Source of the DNA: Streptomyces durocortorensis
GTDB lineage: Bacteria; Actinomycetota; Actinomycetes; Streptomycetales; Streptomycetaceae
DNA length: 38,411 nucleotides
Assembly (NCBI RefSeq): GCF_016901035.1
Contig: NZ_JAFEUF010000012.1
Span: 1-38,411, forward strand
Direction of reading: 5' to 3'
The position numbers and the translations under genes were made by a program. The notes below the pieces were generated by a model. That model was not told the origin of the DNA and ran no database searches. It was given only the letters and a program-made list of their open reading frames with translations. This document shows, one piece after another, positions 1 through 7,637 of this stretch. How positions within the stretch are numbered: the first letter of the stretch is position 1; each line of letters starts with the position of its first letter.

Positions 1-74
1 GCGGAGGCCCCGTCGTCCACGGCGGAGTGCAGGACCGTACGGGCGTCCGCCGCGCTTCGGACGTCGAGGCGGCC
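1..74 (-). CDS. Fragment of a STAS-domain (anti-sigma antagonist-like) protein
   Basis: Read on the minus strand, the first 74 bases encode an uninterrupted stretch beginning GRLDVRSAADARTVL. This resembles the start of STAS domains, where a GELDxxTA motif opens the second strand and first helix of anti-anti-sigma factors. The upstream part is lost in a C/G homopolymer tract and the downstream part lies outside the window, so no start, stop or length can be given. The call rests on about 24 residues and is tentative. If right, this would be another component of the partner-switching type, in a window that also holds two SpoIIE-type phosphatases. Confidence 0.4.
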
Positions 75-103
75 CCCCCCCCCCCCCCCGGCGGGGGGGC
101 CCC
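73..103. other. C/G homopolymer tract, probable sequence artefact
   Basis: This is a run of about 17 C followed by G and C runs with almost no A or T. It interrupts the STAS-like reading frame. The three other tracts of the same kind in the window suggest low-quality base calling or a filled gap rather than biology. Confidence 0.7.
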
Positions 104-120
104 GCAGCGGAGGGGACGGT

Positions 121-300
121 TCAGCGCCTGCGCGAGCCGCCGATCCGGGTACCCGCGCCCACGCCCGCGACGTGGAGGGCGAGGAGCATGAGGCCGAGCA
201 GCATCACGTTGGTCGACGCGAAAACGTCGTTGGTGGAGATGTCGGCCGCGTTGATCAGGAACGCGATGAAGAACAGCACTGCGGCAGCTATACCGAGCAT
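121..300 (-). CDS. Small hydrophobic membrane protein (59 aa)
   Basis: The 59-residue product starts MLGIAAAVLFFIAFLINAAD and ends in a basic tail (TRIGGSRRR). It has two hydrophobic segments, about residues 2-18 and 30-48, joined by a short polar stretch with several Asp and Thr residues. This predicts a two-helix inner-membrane protein with a positive C-terminus on the cytoplasmic side. The ATG at 300 is preceded on the minus strand by GGAAGGAG at good spacing, which supports translation. Similar very short hydrophobic proteins are common in Streptomyces, but I do not recognise a named family and assign no function. Confidence 0.75.
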   Translation of the reverse strand: MLGIAAAVLFFIAFLINAADISTNDVFASTNVMLLGLMLLALHVAGVGAGTRIGGSRRR

Positions 301-392
301 GGGGAGCTCCTTCCGAGCGGTGACCTCCGTATGCCCGGGATCGCGGGACGTACGCCGGGGTGCGCCGGTCTCAACTCCTCAGGCCCAGCCCG

Positions 393-827
393 TCAGTCGG
401 CCGTGTGGTCCGGATGCCCCTCGGTCCGCCGGGCCGCCTTCATCTCGGCTTCGTAGAGGTGGTCGCGGCCCTCGGCGAGCTCCTGTCGGACCCGCCGTTC
501 GATCGTCCGGAAGACGTCGTAGTAGGTGGTGTTGTACTCCTCGACGATCTGGAACGTCCAGTGCCCGGGGATGACGTTGCGGCCGAGGATCTCCCGTTCG
601 ACCTGGTCGGCCTGTGGCCCGTGTCCTGCGGCGCGGAGCAGTCGTACGGCTTCGTCGAGGGCCAGGTCGGCGCTACCGGTGAGCTGGTGGAAGTCGTAGA
701 GGGAGCCACGGGCCCGCTCGGCGGTCTCCAGCGCCTTCGACAGGGCTCCGAGGGCCTCGACGGTCGTGTCGGTGACGCCTTCGGGACGCTGGTGCCGCGG
801 ATCGGGCGGCCGGGTTCCGGGATTCAT
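393..827 (-). CDS. Conserved helical protein of unknown function (144 aa)
   Basis: The 144-aa soluble product is dominated by helical, charged sequence, including a central WTFQIVEEYNTTYYDVFR segment and an Arg/Glu-rich C-terminus. The N-terminal 20 residues are Pro/Arg-rich and probably disordered. The ATG at 827 is chosen over an upstream in-frame ATG because AAGGAG lies just before it. There is no signal peptide or membrane segment. It points away from the HTH/DUF4180 pair across a 158-bp AT-richer gap, so the two units may share a control region. I cannot name the family. Confidence 0.7.
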   Translation of the reverse strand: MNPGTRPPDPRHQRPEGVTDTTVEALGALSKALETAERARGSLYDFHQLTGSADLALDEAVRLLRAAGHGPQADQVEREILGRNVIPGHWTFQIVEEYNTTYYDVFRTIERRVRQELAEGRDHLYEAEMKAARRTEGHPDHTAD

Positions 828-938
828 GGGGCTCCTTGTCCACGTGGGCGGCCGTTGGCTTCTCACCTTCCTACCCGGGATCCGCAGCACCCGCCGAGCG
901 CGACCAAACGAGCATACTTCTCTAACCTTCTCTATCTT

Positions 939-964
939 CTTCCCTGAAGTGACACATAGGGAAG
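939..964. promoter_or_regulatory. Perfect 7-bp inverted repeat, candidate operator
   Basis: CTTCCCT (939-945) and AGGGAAG (958-964) are perfect inverted repeats separated by 12 nt. They flank and overlap the putative -35 element of the downstream HTH gene. That placement would suit autorepression by the HTH protein, which is an inference. Confidence 0.45.
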
Positions 965-977
965 TTTGGAGTATGTT
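949..977 (+). promoter_or_regulatory. Housekeeping-type promoter for the HTH gene, probably leaderless
   Basis: GTGACA (949-954) and TATGTT (972-977) are separated by 17 nt and resemble the vegetative sigma consensus. The -10 hexamer ends 8 nt before the ATG at 986, and there is no Shine-Dalgarno sequence, so the transcript probably starts at or next to the start codon. Confidence 0.55.
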
Positions 978-985
978 AAGTCGCC

Positions 986-1492
986 ATGGGGAGCGATGAG
1001 CGCGAGCTCTATTCGATCGGCGAGGTGGCCGAGCGTCTGGGCCTGCATGTACGGACCGTCCGCAACTACGTCCGCGACGGGCGGCTCAAGGCCGTCCGGA
1101 TCGGCAAGCAGTACCGGGTCAGCAGGGAGGACTTCGAAGCCCTGACCGGTGCATCCGAGGGCGGTACCGCCCCCGGGCCATCAGCGGCCACCGCGGGCGG
1201 GCACGTGGAGGTCTCCAGCGTCGTGCAGATCGACGCGCTCGGTCCGGATGCAGCGCACCGCCTGAGCACGTTCCTGACAGCAAGCGCGCAGTCGGCCCGG
1301 GGAGCATCGGAGTCCCTGCGCATCCAGACGGTCTACGACAAGGAGCGGACCCGGATGAAGATCGTCGTACTCGGCGGAGCCACCGCCACCGCCGACCTGC
1401 TCCACTTGATCGACGGCCTGCTCGGCCCGGACAGCGGCCTCTTCACCTCCTCGTCCCCGGCCGTGGACGAGAAGGGGGCGGACCGTGCCTGA
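986..1492 (+). CDS. Helix-turn-helix (MerR/excisionase-type) regulator
   Basis: The product is 168 aa. Residues 9-55 form a MerR/excisionase-like winged HTH: YSIGEVAERLGLHVRTVRNY, then a GRLKAVRIGKQYRVSREDFEAL wing. A Gly/Ala/Pro-rich linker (about 57-72) leads to a C-terminal domain (about 74-165) of unknown fold, probably a ligand-binding or oligomerisation module. The stop codon overlaps the GTG start of the DUF4180 gene by 8 nt, so the two are translationally coupled. The promoter looks leaderless and contains an inverted repeat that is a plausible autoregulatory site. Target genes cannot be deduced. Confidence 0.8.
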   Translation: MGSDERELYSIGEVAERLGLHVRTVRNYVRDGRLKAVRIGKQYRVSREDFEALTGASEGGTAPGPSAATAGGHVEVSSVVQIDALGPDAAHRLSTFLTASAQSARGASESLRIQTVYDKERTRMKIVVLGGATATADLLHLIDGLLGPDSGLFTSSSPAVDEKGADRA

Positions 1493-1871
1493 CATCGTCG
1501 AGCAGCACGGCGTTCCGGTTCTGGTGTGCGAGGCCGACGGAGTGTCGATCGGCACCGTCCAGGACGCCCTGGACCATCTGATCGGTGCCGCGTTCACGGG
1601 CGCGGAGGTGGTCGCGGTGCCTTCCCCCCGACTGGACGACCGGTTCTTCGACCTGAGCACCGGCCTCGCCGGAGACATCCTGCAGAAGTTCGCCAACTAC
1701 CGGCTGCGCCTGGTCGTCATCGGGGACATCGGCCGCCACCTGGCTGCCAGTTCGGCCCTGCCCGACCTGGTCCGCGAAGCCAACCGGGGGCAGGACATCT
1801 GGTTCCTCCCGGACCTGGACGCCCTCGCCGACCGACTGGGCCCGGATGGAGCGGGCCGGAAGACGGGCTGA
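1485..1871 (+). CDS. DUF4180 family protein
   Basis: The 128-aa product matches the DUF4180 pattern as I know it. An N-terminal strand (VPVLVCEADG) is followed by a conserved VQDALDHLIGAAFTGAEVV region, then FFDLSTGLAGDILQKF, YRLRLVVIGDI and a final EANRG..IWFLPDLDALADRL segment. Length is normal for the family. The function is not established. The GTG start lies inside the last codons of the preceding HTH gene (8-nt overlap), so it probably works with that regulator, for example as co-sensor or effector. No membrane segment or signal peptide is seen. Confidence 0.8.
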   Translation: MPDIVEQHGVPVLVCEADGVSIGTVQDALDHLIGAAFTGAEVVAVPSPRLDDRFFDLSTGLAGDILQKFANYRLRLVVIGDIGRHLAASSALPDLVREANRGQDIWFLPDLDALADRLGPDGAGRKTG

Positions 1872-1902
1872 TCCCCTTCCGGCCCGGCCCCGGCCCCTTC
1901 GG

Positions 1903-2895
1903 TCAGCCCTCGTCGTCGCCCCCCGCGTCCTCCTCGCCCTCGTCCGCGAGGGCGTCGCCGATCTCGTCGACGACCTCGGCCGCGACCATGCCGCCGACGA
2001 CGCCCACGGCCACGCCCGCGGCGACCCCGGCCACCACCGCACCCGCGCCGGGGCCCGAACGGTGCCGGTCTCCGTGGGGTTCGCCGTGGTGGTCTCCGTA
2101 CGGGGACGGCGTGCCGTACCCCTCACGGCCGGCGATGACCTCCTTCAGCCAGGCGTCGACCTGGGCGTTCCAGTCGGTCTGCGGGGCCGCGTGGTGGGAG
2201 GCAGTGAAGCGGTGGACCGTGTCGTGGCCCTCGGAGAGGAGCCCGGCGCGCTTGTCCGCCTCGATCACGACCTCCAGACCGCCCGGTGCGGCGATGAAGG
2301 TCACCTCGATCTCGTTCACAGCGTGCGCGTGGCCGGCCGGCGGGAGGATCTCGATCTCCTGGTAGCAGGGCAGCTGCTGACCGGTGCCCCGGATGTGGCC
2401 GAGCTCCAGGTCCGCGGACCTGAACGCGTAACCGAGCTGCCCGAAGGCCTCCAGGATCGCCTCCTGCGCGGGCAGCGGTCCCACCGCGAGCGCGTCGAGG
2501 TCGCCCTTGTCCCGGGCTCCCGCGATCTCCAGCTCCGTGCGGATGCCGAGGACGGGCCCGAGGTGCTGGCCGTGCAGCTCGGTGACCGGCGTCTCCCACG
2601 GCAGGGTGACGGTGAAGGGCACCGTGTGTTCGGCCTCCTCCGCCAGCCGGAACCCACCGCCGACGGTGAACCGTTCGAGGACGACCGTGCCCTCGGCCTC
2701 CTCCTCCAGGTCCTCCCTCTCGACCCGGGCGACGAGGAGAAGGGAGATCCGGTCGACCGTCACGTCCGACCCGCCGCCCCGCAGGCGGACCTCTCCGGAG
2801 AGGAGACCACCGGGCAGCGCCGGGCCGGGCTGCAGAACGGTGTCGACCGAGGGTCCACCGACCCCGAGGGCTCCGAGCAACTTCTTGAACACCAT
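1903..2895 (-). CDS. spo0M: Sporulation-control protein Spo0M family
   Basis: The 330-aa product starts MVFKKLLGALGVGGPSVDTV, the typical Spo0M opening, and continues with the beta-rich arrestin-like fold (PGGLLSGEVRLRGG, VPFTVTLPWETPVTEL, LDALAVGPLPAQEAIL). Residues about 1-235 are the Spo0M region. The C-terminus adds a His/Gly linker, an Ala/Gly/Val hydrophobic stretch (about 285-312) and an acidic tail, making it longer than the roughly 258-aa Bacillus protein. In Bacillus Spo0M affects sporulation and cytoskeleton-related processes; its role here is inferred. The ATG at 2895 has AAGGAG about 12 nt upstream. The gene converges on the DUF4180 gene with 31 bp between stops. Confidence 0.88.
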   Translation of the reverse strand: MVFKKLLGALGVGGPSVDTVLQPGPALPGGLLSGEVRLRGGGSDVTVDRISLLLVARVEREDLEEEAEGTVVLERFTVGGGFRLAEEAEHTVPFTVTLPWETPVTELHGQHLGPVLGIRTELEIAGARDKGDLDALAVGPLPAQEAILEAFGQLGYAFRSADLELGHIRGTGQQLPCYQEIEILPPAGHAHAVNEIEVTFIAAPGGLEVVIEADKRAGLLSEGHDTVHRFTASHHAAPQTDWNAQVDAWLKEVIAGREGYGTPSPYGDHHGEPHGDRHRSGPGAGAVVAGVAAGVAVGVVGGMVAAEVVDEIGDALADEGEEDAGGDDEG

Positions 2896-3211
2896 GTGCG
2901 GCGTCCGCTCCTTCTGTGGATGGGCGATCGAGGCCGCGTGAGCCACCTCGCCGGGCAGAACCTCCCGGAAAGCAAAGGATTTCCCAAGCCCGCGACCGCT
3001 ACGCACAGTTCCGGCCACCCAGATCGCAGGCGGCCGCCCGGAATCCGCTCCCCGTCACCCGCCGCGAGGTATTTCCCCTGCACGGCACTCCGTGTGACAC
3101 CCGCCACTCCCCATTGCTTTGCGTTCCCTTTACTATCTATCAGGCGGGTTCACACCCGTCCCCCACCGTCGATCCCGACGACCCGAACAGAGAAGGAGCT
3201 GCGGCACCGCA
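2896..3211. other. Divergent intergenic region between spo0M and the CNNM/CBS genes
   Basis: No convincing gene is present. An AT-richer patch near 3110-3145 contains TACTAT (3131-3136), which could be a -10 element for the rightward operon, but no -35 sits at the right distance. AGAAGGAG at 3191-3198 is the ribosome-binding site of the candidate leader ORF that follows. Confidence 0.4.
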
Positions 3212-3283
3212 ATGGGTGAGCCTCCCAGTACGAACCGTGTCATCCCTGACCCCGCGCACCAGGGGACGGAGGTGACACGGTGA
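3212..3283 (+). CDS. Possible 23-codon leader ORF upstream of the CNNM/CBS genes
   Basis: ATG at 3212 opens a 23-residue frame (MGEPPSTNRVIPDPAHQGTE...) whose TGA overlaps the GTG start of the next gene (GTGA). AGAAGGAG lies 13 nt upstream, rather far for a strong site. The geometry suits a translationally coupled leader peptide, but the peptide has no recognisable features. The downstream gene also has its own GGAGGTGA site. Chance cannot be excluded at this length. Confidence 0.35.
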   Translation: MGEPPSTNRVIPDPAHQGTEVTR

Positions 3284-4617
3284 GCGAAGTGGTCCTTCTC
3301 CTCCTCGCCCTCGCGCTGACACTGGCCTGTGCAGTGTTCGTCGCGGCCGAGTTCTCGCTCACGACCATCGAGCGGAGCGAGCTCGAACGCGCCGCGAAGG
3401 CCGGTGAGCGCGGCGCCGAGAGCGCACTCAAGGCGGCCAAGCGGCTCACCTTCCAGCTCTCCGGCGCCCAGCTCGGCATCACCGTGACCTCCCTGGTCAT
3501 CGGCATGCTCGCCGAGCCGTCCCTCGCGGTGCTGCTGCGCGGCCCGCTGGAGTCCGTCGGCCTGCCGGACGGTGCCGTTTCCACGGTCGCCACCCTCCTC
3601 GGCGTGGCTGCGTCGACCGTCGTCCTCATGGTCATCGGCGAGCTGGTCCCGAAGAACTGGGCGATCTCCAGCCCGCTCACGGTCGCCAAGGTCGTCTCGA
3701 CCCCGCAGCGGGCGTTCACGGCCGCTTTCGGTCCGCTGATCCGGCACCTGAACAACACCGCGAACCGCTTCGTGCGACGGCTGGGCCTGGAACCGGCCGA
3801 GGAGCTGGCCTCCGCCCGTACGCCGCAGGAGCTGATCGCGCTCGCCCAGCACTCCGCCCGTGAGGGCGCGATCGAGCAGGACTCGGCCGAGCTGTTCGTC
3901 CGTACGCTGCACCTGGCGGAGCTGTCCGCCGAGAACGTGATGACGCCGCGCGTCGACGTCCGGGCGCTGGAGGCGCACGCCACCGCCGCCGACGCCGCCA
4001 ACCTCACCCTGGCCACCGGCCTGTCCCGCTTCCCGGTCTACCGGGACAGCCTGGACGAGGTGATCGGCACGGTCCACATCCGCGACGTCCTCGCCCTGGA
4101 CGAGTCGGAGCGGCCCCGGACCCCGGTCACCGCGCTGGCCACCGAGCCGCTCCTCGTCCCCGACTCGCTGCCCGTCGACCGGCTGCTGGCGCAGTTGCGC
4201 AAGCACCGGACGATGGCCGTGGTGATCGACGAGTACGGCGGTACGGCAGGGGTCGCCACCGTCGAGGACATCGTGGAGGAGGTCGTCGGCGAGGTCCGCG
4301 ACGAGCACGACCCCCACGAGCGCCCCGACCTCGCACCGGCCGAGCCGCTCGGCGACGGCCGTCAGGTCTGGGCGGCCGAGGGCAGCATCCGGCTGGACCA
4401 GCTCGACCGGATCGGGTTCGGCGCGCCGGAAGGCCCGTACGAGACGCTCGCCGGCCTGCTCGCCAACCAGCTGGCCCGCATCCCGGTCCGCACCGACCGG
4501 GTGGAGGTCGACGGCTGGCAGTTCGACGTGCTCGACATCGAGCACCACCGGGCCGACCGGGTCCGGATCACCGCGCCCGCTCCGGCGCTGGCCCTCGTGG
4601 AGGAGGACGCCCGATGA
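3280..4617 (+). CDS. CNNM/DUF21-CBS-CorC (HlyC/CorC family) membrane protein
   Basis: The 445-aa product has the full hemolysin C/CorC architecture. An N-terminal DUF21 (CNNM) membrane domain covers about residues 1-200, with AEFSLTTIERSELE after the first helix and QLGITVTSLVIG and VIGELVPKNWAI in later ones. A CBS pair follows (about 217-340; VMTPRVDVRALE, then EYGGTAGVATVEDIVEEVVG) and a CorC_HlyC domain (about 355-430). Family members are implicated in Mg2+ or other divalent-cation transport, and adenosine nucleotides can bind the CBS pair. Hemolytic activity should not be inferred from the name. GTG at 3280 is preceded by GGAGGTGA. The stop overlaps the next start (ATGA). Confidence 0.93.
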   Translation: MSEVVLLLLALALTLACAVFVAAEFSLTTIERSELERAAKAGERGAESALKAAKRLTFQLSGAQLGITVTSLVIGMLAEPSLAVLLRGPLESVGLPDGAVSTVATLLGVAASTVVLMVIGELVPKNWAISSPLTVAKVVSTPQRAFTAAFGPLIRHLNNTANRFVRRLGLEPAEELASARTPQELIALAQHSAREGAIEQDSAELFVRTLHLAELSAENVMTPRVDVRALEAHATAADAANLTLATGLSRFPVYRDSLDEVIGTVHIRDVLALDESERPRTPVTALATEPLLVPDSLPVDRLLAQLRKHRTMAVVIDEYGGTAGVATVEDIVEEVVGEVRDEHDPHERPDLAPAEPLGDGRQVWAAEGSIRLDQLDRIGFGAPEGPYETLAGLLANQLARIPVRTDRVEVDGWQFDVLDIEHHRADRVRITAPAPALALVEEDAR

Positions 4618-5630
4618 CCACCATTCAGCTCGCCATCGGCGCGCTCACCCTCCTCACCAACGCGTTCTTCGTGGGCGCGGAGTTCGCGCTCATCTCGGTG
4701 CGCCGCAGCCAGATCGAGCCGCAGGCCGTCCGGGGCAGCCGGCGCGCCAAGAGCACCCTGTGGGGTCTCGAACACCTGTCGGCCGCGATGGCCACCGCGC
4801 AGCTCGGCATCACCATCTCCTCCCTGGTGCTGGGCGCCGTAGCGGAACCGGCCATCGCCCATCTGCTGGAGCCGCCGTTCGACGCGGTCGGTGTGCCCGA
4901 CGCGCTGGTCCACCCGATCGCCTTCGTGATCGCGCTGACGCTGGCGACGTATCTCCACATGCTCATCGGCGAGATGATCCCGAAGAACATCGCGCTGGCC
5001 GCCCCCGTCGCCACGGCGCTGGCGCTGGGGCCGTCCCTGGTGGCCCTGACCCGGGCGCTGCGGCCGGTCATCTTCGGCATCAACGCCTTCGCCAACATGC
5101 TGCTGCGGCTGCTCAAGGTGGAGACCAAGGACGAGGTCGCCTCGGTGTTCACCGACGACGAGCTCGTACGGCTGGTGAAGGACTCCAGCGACGCCGGGCT
5201 GCTCGCCCCGGCGGACGGCGAGCGCCTGCGGGACGCGCTGGAACTGGGGACGCGGCCGGTGGGCGAGGTGATGGTCCCGCTGAACCGGACCGTCACCGTC
5301 GACCTCGGTATCACCCCGCAGGGTCTGGAGCGGGCCGCTGTCGCCTCGGGCTTCTCCCGGCTTCCGGTCACCGGACCCGACGACGGGCTGCTGGGGTACT
5401 TCCACATCAAGGACGCCCTCGGCGTCGCGGAGCGCACCAAGGCGCTGCCCAAGAGCGCCCTCCACCCCGTCATCCGGGTCGAGATCGACACCCCGCTCGA
5501 CGACACCCTCACCGCGATGCGGGCCGCCGGTACGCATCTCGCGGCGGTCGCCGGGGGCAAGGGCACGGTCATCGGCTTCGTGACCATGGAGGACGTCCTG
5601 GACGAGCTGGTGGGGGCCGCCGCGGTCTGA
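4614..5630 (+). CDS. CNNM/DUF21-CBS membrane protein lacking the CorC domain
   Basis: The 338-aa paralogue of the preceding protein has a DUF21 membrane domain (about 1-190; AEFALISVRRSQIE, QLGITISSLVLG, LIGEMIPKNIAL) and a CBS pair (about 208-335). It ends right after GFVTMEDVLDELVG and has no C-terminal CorC_HlyC domain. Its ATG overlaps the stop of the first gene, so the two are made together and may form a heteromeric transporter. The shortened form recurs in tandem pairs of this kind in actinobacteria as far as I recall. The stop lies just before a C/G homopolymer tract, but the frame closes cleanly, so the short form is probably real. Confidence 0.9.
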   Translation: MTTIQLAIGALTLLTNAFFVGAEFALISVRRSQIEPQAVRGSRRAKSTLWGLEHLSAAMATAQLGITISSLVLGAVAEPAIAHLLEPPFDAVGVPDALVHPIAFVIALTLATYLHMLIGEMIPKNIALAAPVATALALGPSLVALTRALRPVIFGINAFANMLLRLLKVETKDEVASVFTDDELVRLVKDSSDAGLLAPADGERLRDALELGTRPVGEVMVPLNRTVTVDLGITPQGLERAAVASGFSRLPVTGPDDGLLGYFHIKDALGVAERTKALPKSALHPVIRVEIDTPLDDTLTAMRAAGTHLAAVAGGKGTVIGFVTMEDVLDELVGAAAV

Positions 5631-5683
5631 CCGGGCCCGGCGGTGAACACCACCGTGTGAAGCGGAAGAAGAGGCGGGGCCGC

Positions 5684-5851
5684 GCCCCCCCCCCCGCCCC
5701 CCCCCCCGTGGGGGGGCCCCCCCCCCCCGCCCCCGCCCCGGGCGGCCGGGGGGCGGGGGGGGCGCGGCGGGGGGGGGGGCGGCCCCCCGGGCCCCCCCCC
5801 GGGCGCCTCGCCCCCCCCCCCCCCCGGCCGCCCCCCCCCCCCCCCCCCCCC
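5684..5851. other. C/G homopolymer mosaic, probable artefact
   Basis: About 170 bases consist almost only of C and G runs of 5-20, with a single T. Any frame through it encodes only Pro/Gly/Ala repeats. No gene is supported between 5631 and 5912. It looks like low-quality sequence or gap fill after the CNNM operon. Confidence 0.75.
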
Positions 5852-5912
5852 GCCTCTCACGCTTTCCGGCGCACCCCACTGCCGGCCGTGCCCGAGCGCG
5901 TAAGCTCGGCGG

Positions 5913-6533
5913 ATGGCCAAGTACTTCGACGTGCACCCCGCAAATCCCCAGCCCCGCACCATCAGCACGGTGGTCGACAGCATCCGGTCCGGTGCGCTCG
6001 TCGCGTACCCGACCGACTCGTGCTACGCCCTGGGCTGCCAGTTGGGCAACCGAGACGCCATCGGCCGGATCAAGTCGATCCGGAATCTCGACGACCGCCA
6101 CCACTTCACGCTGGTGTGCCACGACTTCGCGCAGCTGGCGCAGTTCGTGCGCGTGGACAACGACGTGTTCCGGGCGGTCAAGGCGGCGACGCCCGGCAGC
6201 TACACCTTCATCCTCCCGGCGACGAAGGAGGTCCCCCGCCAGTTGCTGCACCCGAAGAAGAAGACGGTCGGGGTGCGCATCCCCGACCATGTCGTCACCC
6301 AGGCGCTGGTCGCGGAGCTCGGCGAGCCGCTGCTCTCCAGCACCCTGCTGCTCCCGGACGAGGAGGAGCCGCTGACGCAGGGCTGGGAGATCAAGGAGCG
6401 GCTCGACCACGAGGTGGACGCCGTCATCGACTCGGGCGACTGCGGCACCGAGCCGACCACGGTCATCGACTTCTCCGGCGACGAGCCCGAGATCGTACGT
6501 CGCGGAGCCGGGGACGTGTCCCGCTTCGAGTAG
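5913..6533 (+). CDS. yciO: YciO-type Sua5/YciO/YrdC family protein
   Basis: At 206 aa it matches E. coli YciO in length and layout. Recognisable segments are FDVHPANPQPRTI at the N-terminus, VAYPTDSCYALGCQLGN, the KSIRNLDDRHHFTLVCHD loop, GSYTFILPATKEVPRQLL, KKTVGVRIPDH and the terminal PTTVIDFSGDEPEIVRRGAG. The YrdC fold binds double-stranded RNA and nucleotides. TsaC/Sua5 relatives make threonylcarbamoyl-AMP for the t6A tRNA modification, whereas the YciO branch is distinct and its cellular role is less certain. It may be leaderless: TAAGCT at 5901-5906 stands 6 nt before the ATG and no SD is seen. Confidence 0.92.
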   Translation: MAKYFDVHPANPQPRTISTVVDSIRSGALVAYPTDSCYALGCQLGNRDAIGRIKSIRNLDDRHHFTLVCHDFAQLAQFVRVDNDVFRAVKAATPGSYTFILPATKEVPRQLLHPKKKTVGVRIPDHVVTQALVAELGEPLLSSTLLLPDEEEPLTQGWEIKERLDHEVDAVIDSGDCGTEPTTVIDFSGDEPEIVRRGAGDVSRFE

Positions 6534-6564
6534 CCCGTACGGCCGCGGTCCCCGTCCGTCGTCC

Positions 6565-6590
6565 CTCCCCCGTCGCCCGCGGCGGGGGAG
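6565..6590 (+). terminator. Hairpin downstream of yciO
   Basis: CTCCCCCG (6565-6572) pairs perfectly with CGGGGGAG (6583-6590) around a 10-nt loop, 32 nt after the yciO stop. There is no T tract, as is usual in Streptomyces. It lies just before the next GTG start, so the right arm could also act as, or hide, that gene's ribosome-binding site. Confidence 0.45.
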
Positions 6591-6600
6591 ACTGGCGGGC

Positions 6601-7236
6601 GTGACAGGGACAGGTGAGCGACTGCGGTTCGACGGCTGGATCGCCGGTGTGGGGACCTCCTCGGGTACCCGGCTGGTGGTCGGGCACTGGCCGCGCTCCC
6701 CGTTCGGGGCGTTCGCCGACGTCATGGTCGAGCACCCCGACGGCGAGCGGGTCCTGCTGGCCCCGTCCCGGCGGATCGCGGACTTCGTGGCCGCGACGTA
6801 CCGCTTCGACCGGATCGAGGTGGTGCCCGTGACCGTCACCTCCGTCACCGCCACCGGCGACACCTGGTGCGTCGAGGCGGGACCGCTGCGGCTGCGGCTG
6901 CGCACCGGACGCCGGTCCGCCCTCGGCCTGCTGCTGTCCGCCGTACCGGCCCCGCTCGCCCGCAGCCCGCTCTGGGCCGCGCTGTGCGATGTGCCGGCCC
7001 GGTTGCTGATGCCCGGCGTACGCACCCTGGGCCAGGCGGCTCCGGGGCGGAGGGAGTGGTACGGGGCGCGGGGGCTGCGCCCGGTCGTGGACGCCGACGC
7101 CGTGCTGGCCGGGGTGAGCCTGGGCGCGCTGGCGCCGCTCGATCCGCCCGTGGCCTTCGGGTTCGGCTCCGCCCCGCGCAGCCCCTCCCTGGTGCGCGTC
7201 ACCACAACGGTGGAACTCGCGCCGGCCGGGAGGTGA
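6601..7236 (+). CDS. Conserved hypothetical protein (211 aa)
   Basis: The 211-aa product starts from GTG at 6601, with GGGGGAG about 10 nt upstream inside a predicted hairpin. The N-terminal half is beta-rich (RLRFDGWIAGVGTSSGTRLV, PFGAFADVMVEHPDGERVLL, VAATYRFDRIEVVPV). The C-terminal half has a WYGARGLRPVVDADAVLAGV motif. There are no clear membrane helices or catalytic signature. It may act in the cytoplasm, and I do not recognise a named family. It follows yciO with 67 bp between, so readthrough is possible. Confidence 0.7.
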   Translation: MTGTGERLRFDGWIAGVGTSSGTRLVVGHWPRSPFGAFADVMVEHPDGERVLLAPSRRIADFVAATYRFDRIEVVPVTVTSVTATGDTWCVEAGPLRLRLRTGRRSALGLLLSAVPAPLARSPLWAALCDVPARLLMPGVRTLGQAAPGRREWYGARGLRPVVDADAVLAGVSLGALAPLDPPVAFGFGSAPRSPSLVRVTTTVELAPAGR

Positions 7237-7352
7237 GGGCCGCCGCGGCCCCCGGGGAGGCCGCCGGAGCCGTTTCCGTACCGTCTACGGGCCGCTCGCG
7301 ACGGAGGGCGGCCGGGGATGCGAGGGGGCGGGGCGCGTCGCAGGGTGGACCC

Positions 7353-7577
7353 ATGGCAAATCCCCCGATCGTCATCCACCGTCCGACCCCCTCGGGCGGC
7401 CGCCGGGTGACCGTGCACTACGAAGGCCGGGACGAGATACTCGGGCTGGCCCACAGCGACCACGACGTGATCGTGTTCCTGAGCGAGGCCGGCCTCGAAG
7501 AAGCGGACCGGATCCTCGACAACCCGGTCTGGGTGGAGTGGCGGGGCGGGCGGGCCCACAGCTACGAGGCGGCCTGA
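7353..7577 (+). CDS. Small conserved hypothetical protein (74 aa)
   Basis: The 74-residue acidic protein (MANPPIVIHRPTPSGGRRVT...) has a strand-rich start and a helical LSEAGLEEADRILDNPVWVEW core that reads like a compact alpha/beta fold. No membrane segment or motif reveals function. The SD is weak (CAGGG a few bases before the ATG). Codon use in this frame is typical of the genome, which is the main reason to accept it. It converges on the kinase gene with 60 bp between stops. Confidence 0.65.
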   Translation: MANPPIVIHRPTPSGGRRVTVHYEGRDEILGLAHSDHDVIVFLSEAGLEEADRILDNPVWVEWRGGRAHSYEAA

Positions 7578-7637
7578 AAGCCCCGCCGCCCGCACCGCCC
7601 GCCGTGTCACCCCGCGGCGGCCCGAGGCCTCCGCGGA

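Noticed and set aside
5631..5912. A gene across the C/G tract between the CNNM operon and yciO
   Set aside because: Only Pro/Gly/Ala homopolymers result in every frame, and the DNA itself is doubtful.
4362..7610. A minus-strand open frame of more than 1000 codons across the CNNM and YciO genes
   Set aside because: It is the antisense shadow of G+C-rich genes, is rich in Arg/Gly/Ala repeats, crosses the homopolymer tract and has no domain.
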